Origin: Ruegeria meonggei
Lineage (GTDB): Bacteria; Pseudomonadota; Alphaproteobacteria; Rhodobacterales; Rhodobacteraceae
NCBI RefSeq assembly: GCF_900172215.1
Contig: NZ_FWFP01000013.1
Coordinates: 62,001-126,000, forward strand
DNA: 64,000 nucleotides
Direction: 5' to 3'
Shown: positions 36,383-44,469 of the stretch, in pieces
How positions within the stretch are numbered: position 1 is the first letter of the stretch
How the letters are laid out: each line of letters begins with the position of its first letter
Notes under the pieces: generated by a model
Seen by the model: the letters and a program-made list of their open reading frames with translations, nothing else
The model's database searches: none
What the model was told of the DNA's origin: nothing
Translations under genes and position numbers: made by a program

Positions 36383-37582
36383 ATGCGTCTGCCTTTTCTC
36401 TTTGTTCTCGGCACGGTTATGATCGACGCAATGGGCATCGGTCTGGTGCTGCCCATCATGCCGGAACTGATTGTCGAGGTTCAGGGCGGCTCGCTGGCTG
36501 ATGCGGCGATCTGGGGCGGGGTGCTGAGCACCGCTTTTGCCGCCATGCAGTTTGTCTTCGGGCCAATTCTGGGAAATCTGTCGGACGCCTACGGTCGGCG
36601 CGCCGTGTTGTTGGTGTCGCTGTTTGTTATGTCGCTGGACTATGTGGTCATGGCGCTTGCCGGCACCATCTGGCTGTTGCTGATCGGGCGTATCGTCGGC
36701 GGCGTCACTGCGGCAACCCATGCCACCGCAGCAGCGTTCATGGCGGATGTGTCAAAGCCGCATGAAAAAGCCACCAATTTTGGTCTGCTGGGTGCAGCCT
36801 TTGGCGTGGGCTTCGTGCTGGGGCCGGTGATTGGCGGACTGCTCGCCGAATATGGCACGCGCGCGCCTTTCTGGGCGGCGGCGGGGCTATCGGCGTTGAC
36901 CTTTCTTGCAGGCCTTCTGGTGATGCCCGAAACAGTGACTGACAAGACCCGCAGATCTTTCAGCCTGCGGCGGGCCAACCCCGTGAACTCTCTGCGCGCC
37001 ATTGCCGCTTTGCCCGGCATACGCCCGTTGCTGTGGGTCTATTTCCTGTATTCAGTTTCGATCTATGTCTACCCCGCGATCTGGGCCTATTTCACGACCG
37101 AGCGGTTCGGCTGGTCGCCGCAGATGATCGGCCTGTCATTGGGCATCTACGGCATTGGGATGGCAGCGGTTCAGGGCGGGCTGATCCGCCCGGCCACCCG
37201 ATATCTGGGCGAACGCATCACGATCATCTTCGGCATGACTTTCGGGATCATCAGCTTTTTGCTGCTTTCACTTCTTACCAACGGCTTCATCGCGCTGATG
37301 CTGATCCCCATCACTGCGCTTGGGGCTGTCGTCACCCCGGCCCTGCAGGCCCTTACCTCGCGCGCGACCCCGGATTCGCAACAAGGTGAGCTTCAGGGTG
37401 TCCTCACATCGCTTCATGCACTGTCGATGGTTTTGTCTCCGTTGGCCATGACCAGTGTGTTTGCCTATTTTGTACGGCCGGGCACGGCCTACTACCTTCC
37501 CGGCGCGCCATTTTTGCTGGCTTTGCTTTTGATGTTCGTTGGATTCGCGATGTTTTTGCGTTCACGCCCTCAGGTAGCATAA
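36383..37582 (+). CDS. TetA-type major facilitator transporter
   Basis: 399 residues, 12 predicted transmembrane helices. The beginning FVLGTVMIDAMGIGLVLPIMPEL and the loop 2-3 motif GNLSDAYGRRAVLL match the TCR/Tet family of drug:proton antiporters. Family members include tetracycline exporters, but in roseobacters close relatives are chromosomal and need not confer resistance. An exporter here may serve the surrounding catabolic genes. Follows the hydrolase by 75 bases. Confidence 0.85.
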   Translation: MRLPFLFVLGTVMIDAMGIGLVLPIMPELIVEVQGGSLADAAIWGGVLSTAFAAMQFVFGPILGNLSDAYGRRAVLLVSLFVMSLDYVVMALAGTIWLLLIGRIVGGVTAATHATAAAFMADVSKPHEKATNFGLLGAAFGVGFVLGPVIGGLLAEYGTRAPFWAAAGLSALTFLAGLLVMPETVTDKTRRSFSLRRANPVNSLRAIAALPGIRPLLWVYFLYSVSIYVYPAIWAYFTTERFGWSPQMIGLSLGIYGIGMAAVQGGLIRPATRYLGERITIIFGMTFGIISFLLLSLLTNGFIALMLIPITALGAVVTPALQALTSRATPDSQQGELQGVLTSLHALSMVLSPLAMTSVFAYFVRPGTAYYLPGAPFLLALLLMFVGFAMFLRSRPQVA

Positions 37583-37663
37583 CAACGACCCTTTCATGAC
37601 GCTTTCCACCTTGCAGAGCGGATCACCGCGCGCCACCGTGATCAAAATGGAATGAGGAAAACC

Positions 37664-38758
37664 ATGCAAACTATCAAAGCGGCCGTCTGCCATGCGTTCG
37701 GCGAACCTCTGGTCATCGAGGACGTATTGATCGAGCCACCCGGCACGGGTGAAGTCGAAGTCACTCTGGATGCAGTTGCCATCTGTCATTCCGACATCTC
37801 ATTCGCCAGCGGCGCATGGGGCGGATTTCTGCCTGCTGTTTATGGCCACGAAGCGGCTGGGGTGATCACCGCCGCGGGTGATGCGGTTGGCGAATTTCAG
37901 GTCGGTGACCCGGTTGTAGTCACGCTGATCCGGGCCTGCGGGTCGTGCCCATCTTGCGCCGGAGGCAAACCGACAATATGCGAAACACCGTTCGATACCA
38001 GCAAGGGTCCGCTGCATACCGCGGATGGGGCGCCTTTGGATCAGGCAATGGCTTGCGGCGCCTTTGCCGAAAAGGTTGTGGTCAGTCACCGTCAGATCGT
38101 GAAGATCCCACCGGCCCTGCCCAAGGACCTTGCCAGTTTGCTGTCCTGCGGTGTGATCACAGGTGTTGGTGCGGCTGTGAATGCCGCCAATCTGCGACCG
38201 GGTCAGGATGTTGTCGTGATCGGCGCAGGTGGTGTGGGCCTAAACGCCATTCAGGGCGCGCGCATCGCGGGGGCCCGGCGCATCGTGGCGGTCGACATGA
38301 CCGAAGAGAAGTTGGAAATCGCCAAGGAATTCGGCGCGACCCACGGCGTATTGGCAAGCCTCAAGGAACCCTGGAAAGCCGTGTACAAAGCCCTGGGAAA
38401 TCGCGGGGCGGACGCCGTTCTGATCACCGTCGGTGCGATACCTGCCTATGATCAGGCCCCGCGCTATTTGGGTCGTGGGGGCAAGGCGATCATGATCGGA
38501 ATGCCCCATTCAGGCGACATGTCCAGCTATGAGCCGGTTGTACTGGCCGCGATGGGCCAGGGATTGGTCGGATCGAAAATGGGGGATGTTGTCATCCAGC
38601 GCGATATCCCGTGGATGATTGATCTTTATGAACAGGGGCGGCTGAAACTGGACGAGTTGATCTCGGGCCGTTGGTCCCTGTCGCAGATCAACGAGGCGAT
38701 CGAGGACACCAAAACCGGATCAGCCAAGCGCAACGTGATTGTCTTTGACAACGACTGA
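37664..38758 (+). CDS. zinc-dependent alcohol dehydrogenase
   Basis: 364 residues of the medium-chain class III-like group. Catalytic zinc ligands are in AICHSD and GHEAAG with Cys in LLSCGVITG. The four-Cys structural zinc site is CGSCPSCAGGKPTIC. The nucleotide-binding loop is VIGAGGVGLNAIQGARIAGA, followed by VDMTEEK with an Asp for NAD. The substrate may be an alcohol or a hydroxymethyl adduct. ATG at 37664 has GAGGAAAA upstream; one at 37652 is an alternative. It is followed 24 bases later by an enolase-superfamily gene. Confidence 0.88.
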   Translation: MQTIKAAVCHAFGEPLVIEDVLIEPPGTGEVEVTLDAVAICHSDISFASGAWGGFLPAVYGHEAAGVITAAGDAVGEFQVGDPVVVTLIRACGSCPSCAGGKPTICETPFDTSKGPLHTADGAPLDQAMACGAFAEKVVVSHRQIVKIPPALPKDLASLLSCGVITGVGAAVNAANLRPGQDVVVIGAGGVGLNAIQGARIAGARRIVAVDMTEEKLEIAKEFGATHGVLASLKEPWKAVYKALGNRGADAVLITVGAIPAYDQAPRYLGRGGKAIMIGMPHSGDMSSYEPVVLAAMGQGLVGSKMGDVVIQRDIPWMIDLYEQGRLKLDELISGRWSLSQINEAIEDTKTGSAKRNVIVFDND

Positions 38759-38782
38759 CGCCACCAGGCGGGAGGATACCGG

Positions 38783-40015
38783 ATGAAACTGCAGGAACTC
38801 GACATCATCGTCACCGCCCCGCCTGCACCGGGCTGGGGCGGGCGCTATTGGATTTTGGTCAAAGTCACGACCGATACCGGGATCACGGGTTGGGGCGAAT
38901 GCTATGCCTCATCCGTTGGCCCCGAGGCGATGCGCCATGTCATCCGAGATGTGTTCGAACGGCATATGCTGGGCGAAAACCCTGAAAACATCGAGCTGAT
39001 GTTCCGCCGCGCCTATTCCAGCGGGTTCACCCAGCGCCCGGACCTGACGGTGATGGGTGCATTTTCCGGGCTAGAGATCGCGTGTTGGGACATTCTGGGC
39101 AAGGATCGCGACCGTCCCGTCTATGCCCTGTTAGGCGGGCTGATGAATGACCGCATCCGCGCCTATACCTATCTCTACCCGCTGCCGCAGCATAACCTGT
39201 CCGATTTCTGGACCTCGGCCGATCAGGCGGCAGAAAGCGCTGCAGAAATGGTCCGGCAGGGGTTTACGGCGGTCAAGTTTGACCCGGCAGGTCCCTACAC
39301 CATCCGCGGCGGGCACATGCCTGCGATGTCAGACATCGCGATGTCGGTTGCCTTCTGCAAAGCAATCCGCGAGGCGGTTGGCGACAAGGCAGATCTGCTT
39401 TTTGGCACCCATGGGCAGTTCAACACCGCAGGTGCCATTCGACTGGGTCAGGCTTTGGAACCCTACTCTCCCCTGTGGTTCGAGGAACCGACACCACCCG
39501 ACATGATCGAGGATATGGCCCGAGTCGCCCGCAATGTTCGCATTCCCGTTGCGACCGGCGAACGGATGACCACCAAAGCCGAATTTGGCGCCGTACTGCG
39601 CGCAGGTGCGGCGGAAATCCTGCAACCCGCCTTGGGCCGTGCAGGCGGCATCTGGGAGATGAAGAAAGTTGCCGCCATGGCCGAAGTGTTCAACGCTCAG
39701 ATGGCACCTCATTTGTATGCCGGACCGGTTGAGTGGGCGGCAAATGTGCATCTGGCGGCATCCATCCCCAACCTCTTGTTGCTGGAAACCATCGAAACGC
39801 CGTTCCACCAACAATTGATCAAAGGCACCTTGCGCACTGAAGACGGTTTCGTGACTGCCCCAACCGCACCCGGCCTGGGCATTGATGTGGACGAAGACCT
39901 GGCCCGCGCGCTCCCATATACTGGTGACGGGCTGCATCTGGAGATGCAGGAAGACCCCTGCGACTATGTCAACGGCAATGCGTTTCAGGGGGGTGCCCCG
40001 GCGAGCGACGCGTAA
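38783..40015 (+). CDS. mandelate racemase/muconate lactonizing enzyme family protein
   Basis: 410 residues with the enolase-superfamily layout: N-terminal capping domain (1-125) and a TIM barrel with a Lys at 165 (TAVKFDP), Glu ligands at 234 (LWFEEP) and 260 (ATGERM) and His at 310 (APHLYAGP). Spacing between the metal-ligand strands is 26 and 26, as in D-galactonate dehydratase. The residue in the first ligand position, normally Asp, is Gly208 (FGTHGQ). Most relatives are sugar-acid dehydratases. Last gene of the plus-strand catabolic run. Confidence 0.82.
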   Translation: MKLQELDIIVTAPPAPGWGGRYWILVKVTTDTGITGWGECYASSVGPEAMRHVIRDVFERHMLGENPENIELMFRRAYSSGFTQRPDLTVMGAFSGLEIACWDILGKDRDRPVYALLGGLMNDRIRAYTYLYPLPQHNLSDFWTSADQAAESAAEMVRQGFTAVKFDPAGPYTIRGGHMPAMSDIAMSVAFCKAIREAVGDKADLLFGTHGQFNTAGAIRLGQALEPYSPLWFEEPTPPDMIEDMARVARNVRIPVATGERMTTKAEFGAVLRAGAAEILQPALGRAGGIWEMKKVAAMAEVFNAQMAPHLYAGPVEWAANVHLAASIPNLLLLETIETPFHQQLIKGTLRTEDGFVTAPTAPGLGIDVDEDLARALPYTGDGLHLEMQEDPCDYVNGNAFQGGAPASDA

Positions 40016-40066
40016 AGCACCTGGTCTCACCCCCTGGGCAAAACCCGCCGGCCAGGTCCTCAACCC

Positions 40067-43024
40067 CTAGTTTGAAACATACCCGGCGATAACCTGCATC
40101 AGTTTGAACGCTGTTGCCGCGTCGTTCTCAACTACCGCTAGGAATTCTTCCTCACCGATCCGCAAACAGGACAGGCCGGTTTCCGCAATCATGCTCAGGG
40201 CACGTGGTTCTTTTCGGATCAGACCCAATTCACCCACCAGAGCGCCGGATCCGACCTTGGCAATCAACTGATCCGGACCTTCCAACTGAGGCAAATACAG
40301 CCCTGCCTCGCCCTCAAGCACCACATACGCACCATCAGTGGGTTGGTCGTCTTTCAAAAAGACGACCTCGCCGGGTTTAGCATCATACCAGCGCGCACCA
40401 AAGGCCAGCAGGCGCAACTGCCTGCGGTCCAGACCCGAGAACAGCGGCGTCTGTTCCAACGCGCGCAGCTTGCGCGCCAGATCAGCAGAGGCTGCACTGT
40501 CTTCTTCCACTTCGCCGGGTCCTTCATCCGAAACCACCCTACCCTGCCGGATTTCCACATACATGTCGAATACTGCCGGGTTTTCGAACTGATCATTCAG
40601 ATAGATCACCGTCGTGTCCGGCAACATTGACCGCAGGTTTTTGTACACGGCGACCTGAGTGGCCATGTCGTAGCTTGCCAGCGCATTCTCGAGAATCAGA
40701 ATATCGGGCTTTTTGATTGTCGCGCGGGTAAAGGCCAGAGGTTCGGCAAACAGCGCCGGAAGGTTCTGCCCGCCCAGCGCAACTGGGACGTCATAGATCA
40801 ATTCGACAACAAGCGGGCGCGCGCCGTTTTCGTCCAGAACATCCACGATCAGCTTGCGTACCTCATCCGAGCGCGTACCACCGATCTGACTGACCTTGCC
40901 GAACAAAGCGTTCTCCATCACGGTCAAACCGGGGGCGAATTCATCGCCGCGCAAGGGGACGAAGACATCCGACAACCGCTCCAACAGTTTTTCCGAATGG
41001 CTGTGACGCAGTTCTAGGATGCGGTTCTTAAGCTCATCCGTGAAAGCTGGCCCAATCTGTTCGGCCGAAATCACCAACGGCACCGCCAGCAGATTGGCCA
41101 GCTGCTCATCGTTCAACCCGGCGACCCCGTCGTTTCGGGTCTGCTCAATGAGTTCCACAGCGGTTTCATAGGTCTTTGCCTCAAGCCCAAGCTTGCGGAA
41201 CAACGGGTGATCAGTGCCATCCAGACCAAAAATCTGGCGCAGCATCTCGATCACGTCGCGGGTCAGGTTGACCAAAGTTTCATCCAGGCCCAACTCTCGC
41301 AATTGCCCCAGAAAGACCGTTTGGCCCGCCAGCAATTCCTGTGTGACCGGGACGCGTGGCGTGGCAAACAGCAGGTTTTCTGCCACCGGCAATGCGGGGT
41401 TATAGGTGTTGCGATCAAAAACCAGCGCCTGTTGTTCCAGCCCGGCTTTCAGCACAGCCTGTTGCACCAAGGGGCGCAGCTCAACCAGTTTGCGCGCCAG
41501 TTCCTGATGTTCTTTTGGATCGAAACTTTGTTCCGATCCGCGTTGAAACAGGGCTGGGCCTGATCCCAAACCGTCGATCAGGTGCAGCCACCAGTCACGC
41601 AGCTCTGCCGGGCTGTTCAACCCGGCCAGCGAGGGATCAAGCCAGTCCGCCTGGAATGGGTCCGCGCTGTTTCCAGCCCGTTGAGTTTCAGCAAACGCCG
41701 GGTCCTCCACCGGGGCCGTCACCGGTTTGAACCGCATCGGCATCATGACGTTGTCGCCAAAAGTGCCCTGGAACATTACAGGACGGGATGAGGCATAGCC
41801 GATCCGCGCAGCCACGATGCTTTGATGCACGCCAGACAGGTTTTCACCGCCAATCTCAACCCGGCCCGAGCTGGGCACAACCTCGCGCGTCAGCAACTCG
41901 GCCACGGCGCGCCTGTCTTCTTCGCTGGGGGTTGCAATCCCGATGGTTTGCCCGCTGGGGAACGCCAGATTCAGATCGTCCAGAACCTGATTGCCGTCCA
42001 TGTCTCGAACCGAGACATGGGTCAGAACGATATCGCCATTCAGACGCGGGCGCTTCTCGGGCTCGCCTTCGAACAGCTTTTCATCCGGCATGCCCGGTGG
42101 CGCAAAGCGCTCTACAACCACATCCCATCGCAGCGACATGTCCTGGGTTTGGTTGTAGTAAGTCAGCAGTTCCTTCCAGGGGGAGCTGAGATCCTTGTAC
42201 GCCGCCAGTGCCGCGACCAGCGCGCCCAGAGAAACCGACCCCTGCAGCACCAACAGACCACCGACCAGGTAGAACATGAAAGGCGTCAGCTGCGATATGA
42301 AGTTGTTGATGAACTTCATAAAGAATTTCTTCTGGTAGATGTCGAACCGAATCGCGAAAAGCCGCCCCAGCTGATCCGAAATCATCGCCCGGCGATAGCG
42401 CCAGCCGCCGTTGGATCGCAATGTCGAAGCCCCAGCCGCGTTTTCGCCAATCTGTGCTGCCAGCAAACGGACTTCCTGAATGCGTTCCTTGTTCAGCAGG
42501 TTGATCTGGCGCTGCAATTTGGGGATCAGCCAAGCCTGCAGCGGGATCAATGCAACGGCGGCCAGACCAAACCAGACGCTTTGCAGAAACAGGAAAGACA
42601 GAATCGTGATCATCTGCCCCGCCTGTAAAACCGGCTGGCTGATCGCGTCGCCCATCAGACCACCCATCGGCTCGCTTTCGGCGGTGATCATCGAAACCAT
42701 TTCACCCTGACTGACCCGCTCGAAATAGGGCTGCGGAAAGCGCAAGGCGCGGTTGATCAACTGATACCGGAACCGGCGCAGCATCCGCTCGCTCAGCACG
42801 CCTTTCATGGTGTTGATCCGCATTTTCATCAGACCATGCGCCAGCACGGCCGCCAGAAATGCGCCACACAGGATGACAAGGAAAGTGGTCTGCTGCAGGC
42901 TATAGCCCCAGAATTCGACCACGGAACTGGTTGCACCAATCGCATCGTTAATAATGCGCTTAGGCAATTCCAACGTCAGATACAGCAACGGAAACAGCGT
43001 AGAGGTCACGGCCAGCAGGATCAT
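40067..43024 (-). CDS. ABC exporter-like protein with degenerate nucleotide-binding domain and cyclic-nucleotide-binding domain
   Basis: 985 residues from the first ATG. An N-terminal ABC-exporter membrane domain (about 1-300) is followed by an NBD split by a roughly 320-residue insert (about 430-745) and a C-terminal cyclic-nucleotide-binding domain (about 855-975, with GELGLIRKEPRA). All ATPase motifs are altered. Walker A reads GIATPSEEDRRAV with no GK(S/T), Walker B ends in ILILENAL (Asp to Glu, Glu to Asn), and the H-loop His is replaced (VIYLNDQ); the signature is partly kept as LGGQNL. It is unlikely to hydrolyse ATP. The reading frame extends upstream through coding-like sequence to an ATA codon at 43073-43075 behind a purine-rich site, which may be the true start (1002 residues). 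Confidence 0.85.
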   Translation of the reverse strand: MILLAVTSTLFPLLYLTLELPKRIINDAIGATSSVVEFWGYSLQQTTFLVILCGAFLAAVLAHGLMKMRINTMKGVLSERMLRRFRYQLINRALRFPQPYFERVSQGEMVSMITAESEPMGGLMGDAISQPVLQAGQMITILSFLFLQSVWFGLAAVALIPLQAWLIPKLQRQINLLNKERIQEVRLLAAQIGENAAGASTLRSNGGWRYRRAMISDQLGRLFAIRFDIYQKKFFMKFINNFISQLTPFMFYLVGGLLVLQGSVSLGALVAALAAYKDLSSPWKELLTYYNQTQDMSLRWDVVVERFAPPGMPDEKLFEGEPEKRPRLNGDIVLTHVSVRDMDGNQVLDDLNLAFPSGQTIGIATPSEEDRRAVAELLTREVVPSSGRVEIGGENLSGVHQSIVAARIGYASSRPVMFQGTFGDNVMMPMRFKPVTAPVEDPAFAETQRAGNSADPFQADWLDPSLAGLNSPAELRDWWLHLIDGLGSGPALFQRGSEQSFDPKEHQELARKLVELRPLVQQAVLKAGLEQQALVFDRNTYNPALPVAENLLFATPRVPVTQELLAGQTVFLGQLRELGLDETLVNLTRDVIEMLRQIFGLDGTDHPLFRKLGLEAKTYETAVELIEQTRNDGVAGLNDEQLANLLAVPLVISAEQIGPAFTDELKNRILELRHSHSEKLLERLSDVFVPLRGDEFAPGLTVMENALFGKVSQIGGTRSDEVRKLIVDVLDENGARPLVVELIYDVPVALGGQNLPALFAEPLAFTRATIKKPDILILENALASYDMATQVAVYKNLRSMLPDTTVIYLNDQFENPAVFDMYVEIRQGRVVSDEGPGEVEEDSAASADLARKLRALEQTPLFSGLDRRQLRLLAFGARWYDAKPGEVVFLKDDQPTDGAYVVLEGEAGLYLPQLEGPDQLIAKVGSGALVGELGLIRKEPRALSMIAETGLSCLRIGEEEFLAVVENDAATAFKLMQVIAGYVSN

Positions 43025-43072
43025 CTGGTCGCGTTTCGAGTATTTCCAAATAAACCGGAAGATCGTGCGTTC

Positions 43073-43088
43073 TATGGAACCTGCCCCT
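43073..43088 (-). promoter_or_regulatory. possible ATA start codon with ribosome-binding site for the ABC-like gene
   Basis: Upstream of ATG 43024 the frame reads IERTIFRFIWKYSKRDQ before that Met, and a stop lies a few codons beyond the ATA. No ATG, GTG or TTG occurs in between. AGGGGCAGG lies 4-12 bases before the ATA, whereas ATG 43024 has no Shine-Dalgarno. From memory, relatives in this group begin MERTIFRFIWKYSK-like. Confidence 0.45.
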
Positions 43089-43276
43089 GTTACGGATCAC
43101 CGACCTGATATTGCCGAAAATGTCGTAAATCCAACAGTCTGAATTTACCGCAATCCGGGTCTGAGACGCAAATAGTTTCCAATTTGACCAGATTATCGCC
43201 GAGTGTGAACAAGTTCATTTGCGCAACTTCGGTTTAGCCCCTAAAGTTTCAACCAGGACGATTTCGGGAGGCCAAT

Positions 43277-43666
43277 TTGAGTGCCAGCTTAGGCGCAGTG
43301 TTATTGATGATTTGCTTGTTGCAAATCAAACATATGTTTGCGGATTTCTACCTCCAGACGCCTAAAATGTTGTCCGGTCGTGGTGAGTATTTTCACTGGG
43401 GCCGTGCGCAGCATGCCGGAGTCCACATTGTGGGCTCGGTTTTAGTATTCATGCTGTTTGGCGCGCCATGGTCCTTCATTCTGATCATCGCAGCGCTGGA
43501 ATGGATTGTTCATTTCAACATTGATTTCGCCAAGGCCAGCTATTCGGACAAAAAGCAACTGGTGCCGAGCCAGGCCGCGTTCTGGCGTGCCGCCGGTTTG
43601 GATCAGTGCCTCCATAATCTGACATATGTAGCCATGGTCTGGGCCTGGGCACAGTTCGCCGCCTAA
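43277..43666 (+). CDS. DUF3307 family membrane protein
   Basis: 129 residues with three or four hydrophobic segments and the DUF3307 features KHMFADFYLQTPKM (Asp and His possibly binding metal), HAGVHIVGSV, and EWIVHFNIDFAKA with DQCLHNLTYVAMVW at the end. Function unknown. It begins with TTG at 43277; GGGAGG six bases upstream supports this. Confidence 0.78.
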   Translation: MSASLGAVLLMICLLQIKHMFADFYLQTPKMLSGRGEYFHWGRAQHAGVHIVGSVLVFMLFGAPWSFILIIAALEWIVHFNIDFAKASYSDKKQLVPSQAAFWRAAGLDQCLHNLTYVAMVWAWAQFAA

Positions 43667-43680
43667 AAGACCGGGTATTT

Positions 43681-44412
43681 TCAGGCTACATCTTCAAAAA
43701 CGGGTGCTTGGTAGATGGATATCCATCGCCGGTCTATTGCGTCTATCTCAGCGGATTCGAAGCTGTCTTCCGCCTCCCAATAGCGTCCGGACGGAACCAT
43801 GTAGCCCAACTTTTTTTCAGCGTGTAGAACTTCTTCCATTCGTTTTGTCGACGGCAACGAGCCTGCGGTTAGATCACCCAACCCCGCTGGCGGGAACAGC
43901 AACCGGCTGGCCCCGTTCGACAGCCTGACAACCCGGCAGTCTTGTGCTGCCCCAAACATCGCCAGCCGCGCCGATTTGGCCTCGAGCGAGCGCAGGGTTA
44001 CATCTGTGCGCAACGGATCGGCCTCTCCGGTTCCATAGAAATGGGTTTTGCCGGTTTCGGGATACACCATGTCGCAGCCGCAATACGCCATGACCGCGGG
44101 CCGCAGCGCTGCAAGGGCCCAGTACCCGGCGGTGAACGCCATTGTCCCACCAGCGTACACAAACCCCCCAAAATCGTTCTGCACAGGCACGTATTCCTCG
44201 GCCGAGACGATCCGTTGATGGTCCGCGATACTGTCGGGACGGTTTGCCCTCGGAAAATCCTCGGGGTGAATCAGAACATCCCAATCCGGACGAATACGCC
44301 AGGCATTGTTGATCGCAACAATATGGGTGAAGGCGTCACGGGGCCATGCCCGTGCCGCCACAGCGCTTGGCGCACTTCCAAGTATCAGAACTCGGTTCGT
44401 CGGTTCAGTCAT
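43681..44412 (-). CDS. hypothetical protein with Rossmann-like GSAPS motif (possibly glycan-related)
   Basis: 243 residues. The start RVLILGSAPSAVAARAWPRDAF followed by VAINNAWRI and DVLIHPEDFPRA recalls the nucleotide-binding end of DUF115/MptE-like proteins and some sialyltransferase-like enzymes, which share a (G)SGPS loop. The middle has GGTMAFTAGYWALAALRPAVMAYCGCDM. I cannot assign a function. It follows the FAD oxidoreductase gene on the same strand after 57 bases. Confidence 0.6.
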   Translation of the reverse strand: MTEPTNRVLILGSAPSAVAARAWPRDAFTHIVAINNAWRIRPDWDVLIHPEDFPRANRPDSIADHQRIVSAEEYVPVQNDFGGFVYAGGTMAFTAGYWALAALRPAVMAYCGCDMVYPETGKTHFYGTGEADPLRTDVTLRSLEAKSARLAMFGAAQDCRVVRLSNGASRLLFPPAGLGDLTAGSLPSTKRMEEVLHAEKKLGYMVPSGRYWEAEDSFESAEIDAIDRRWISIYQAPVFEDVA

Positions 44413-44469
44413 CCCGGACCCTGCCGTTTTTGCAGCTTTAAGGATAGTTAGAGCATTTGGCAGCGCAAG

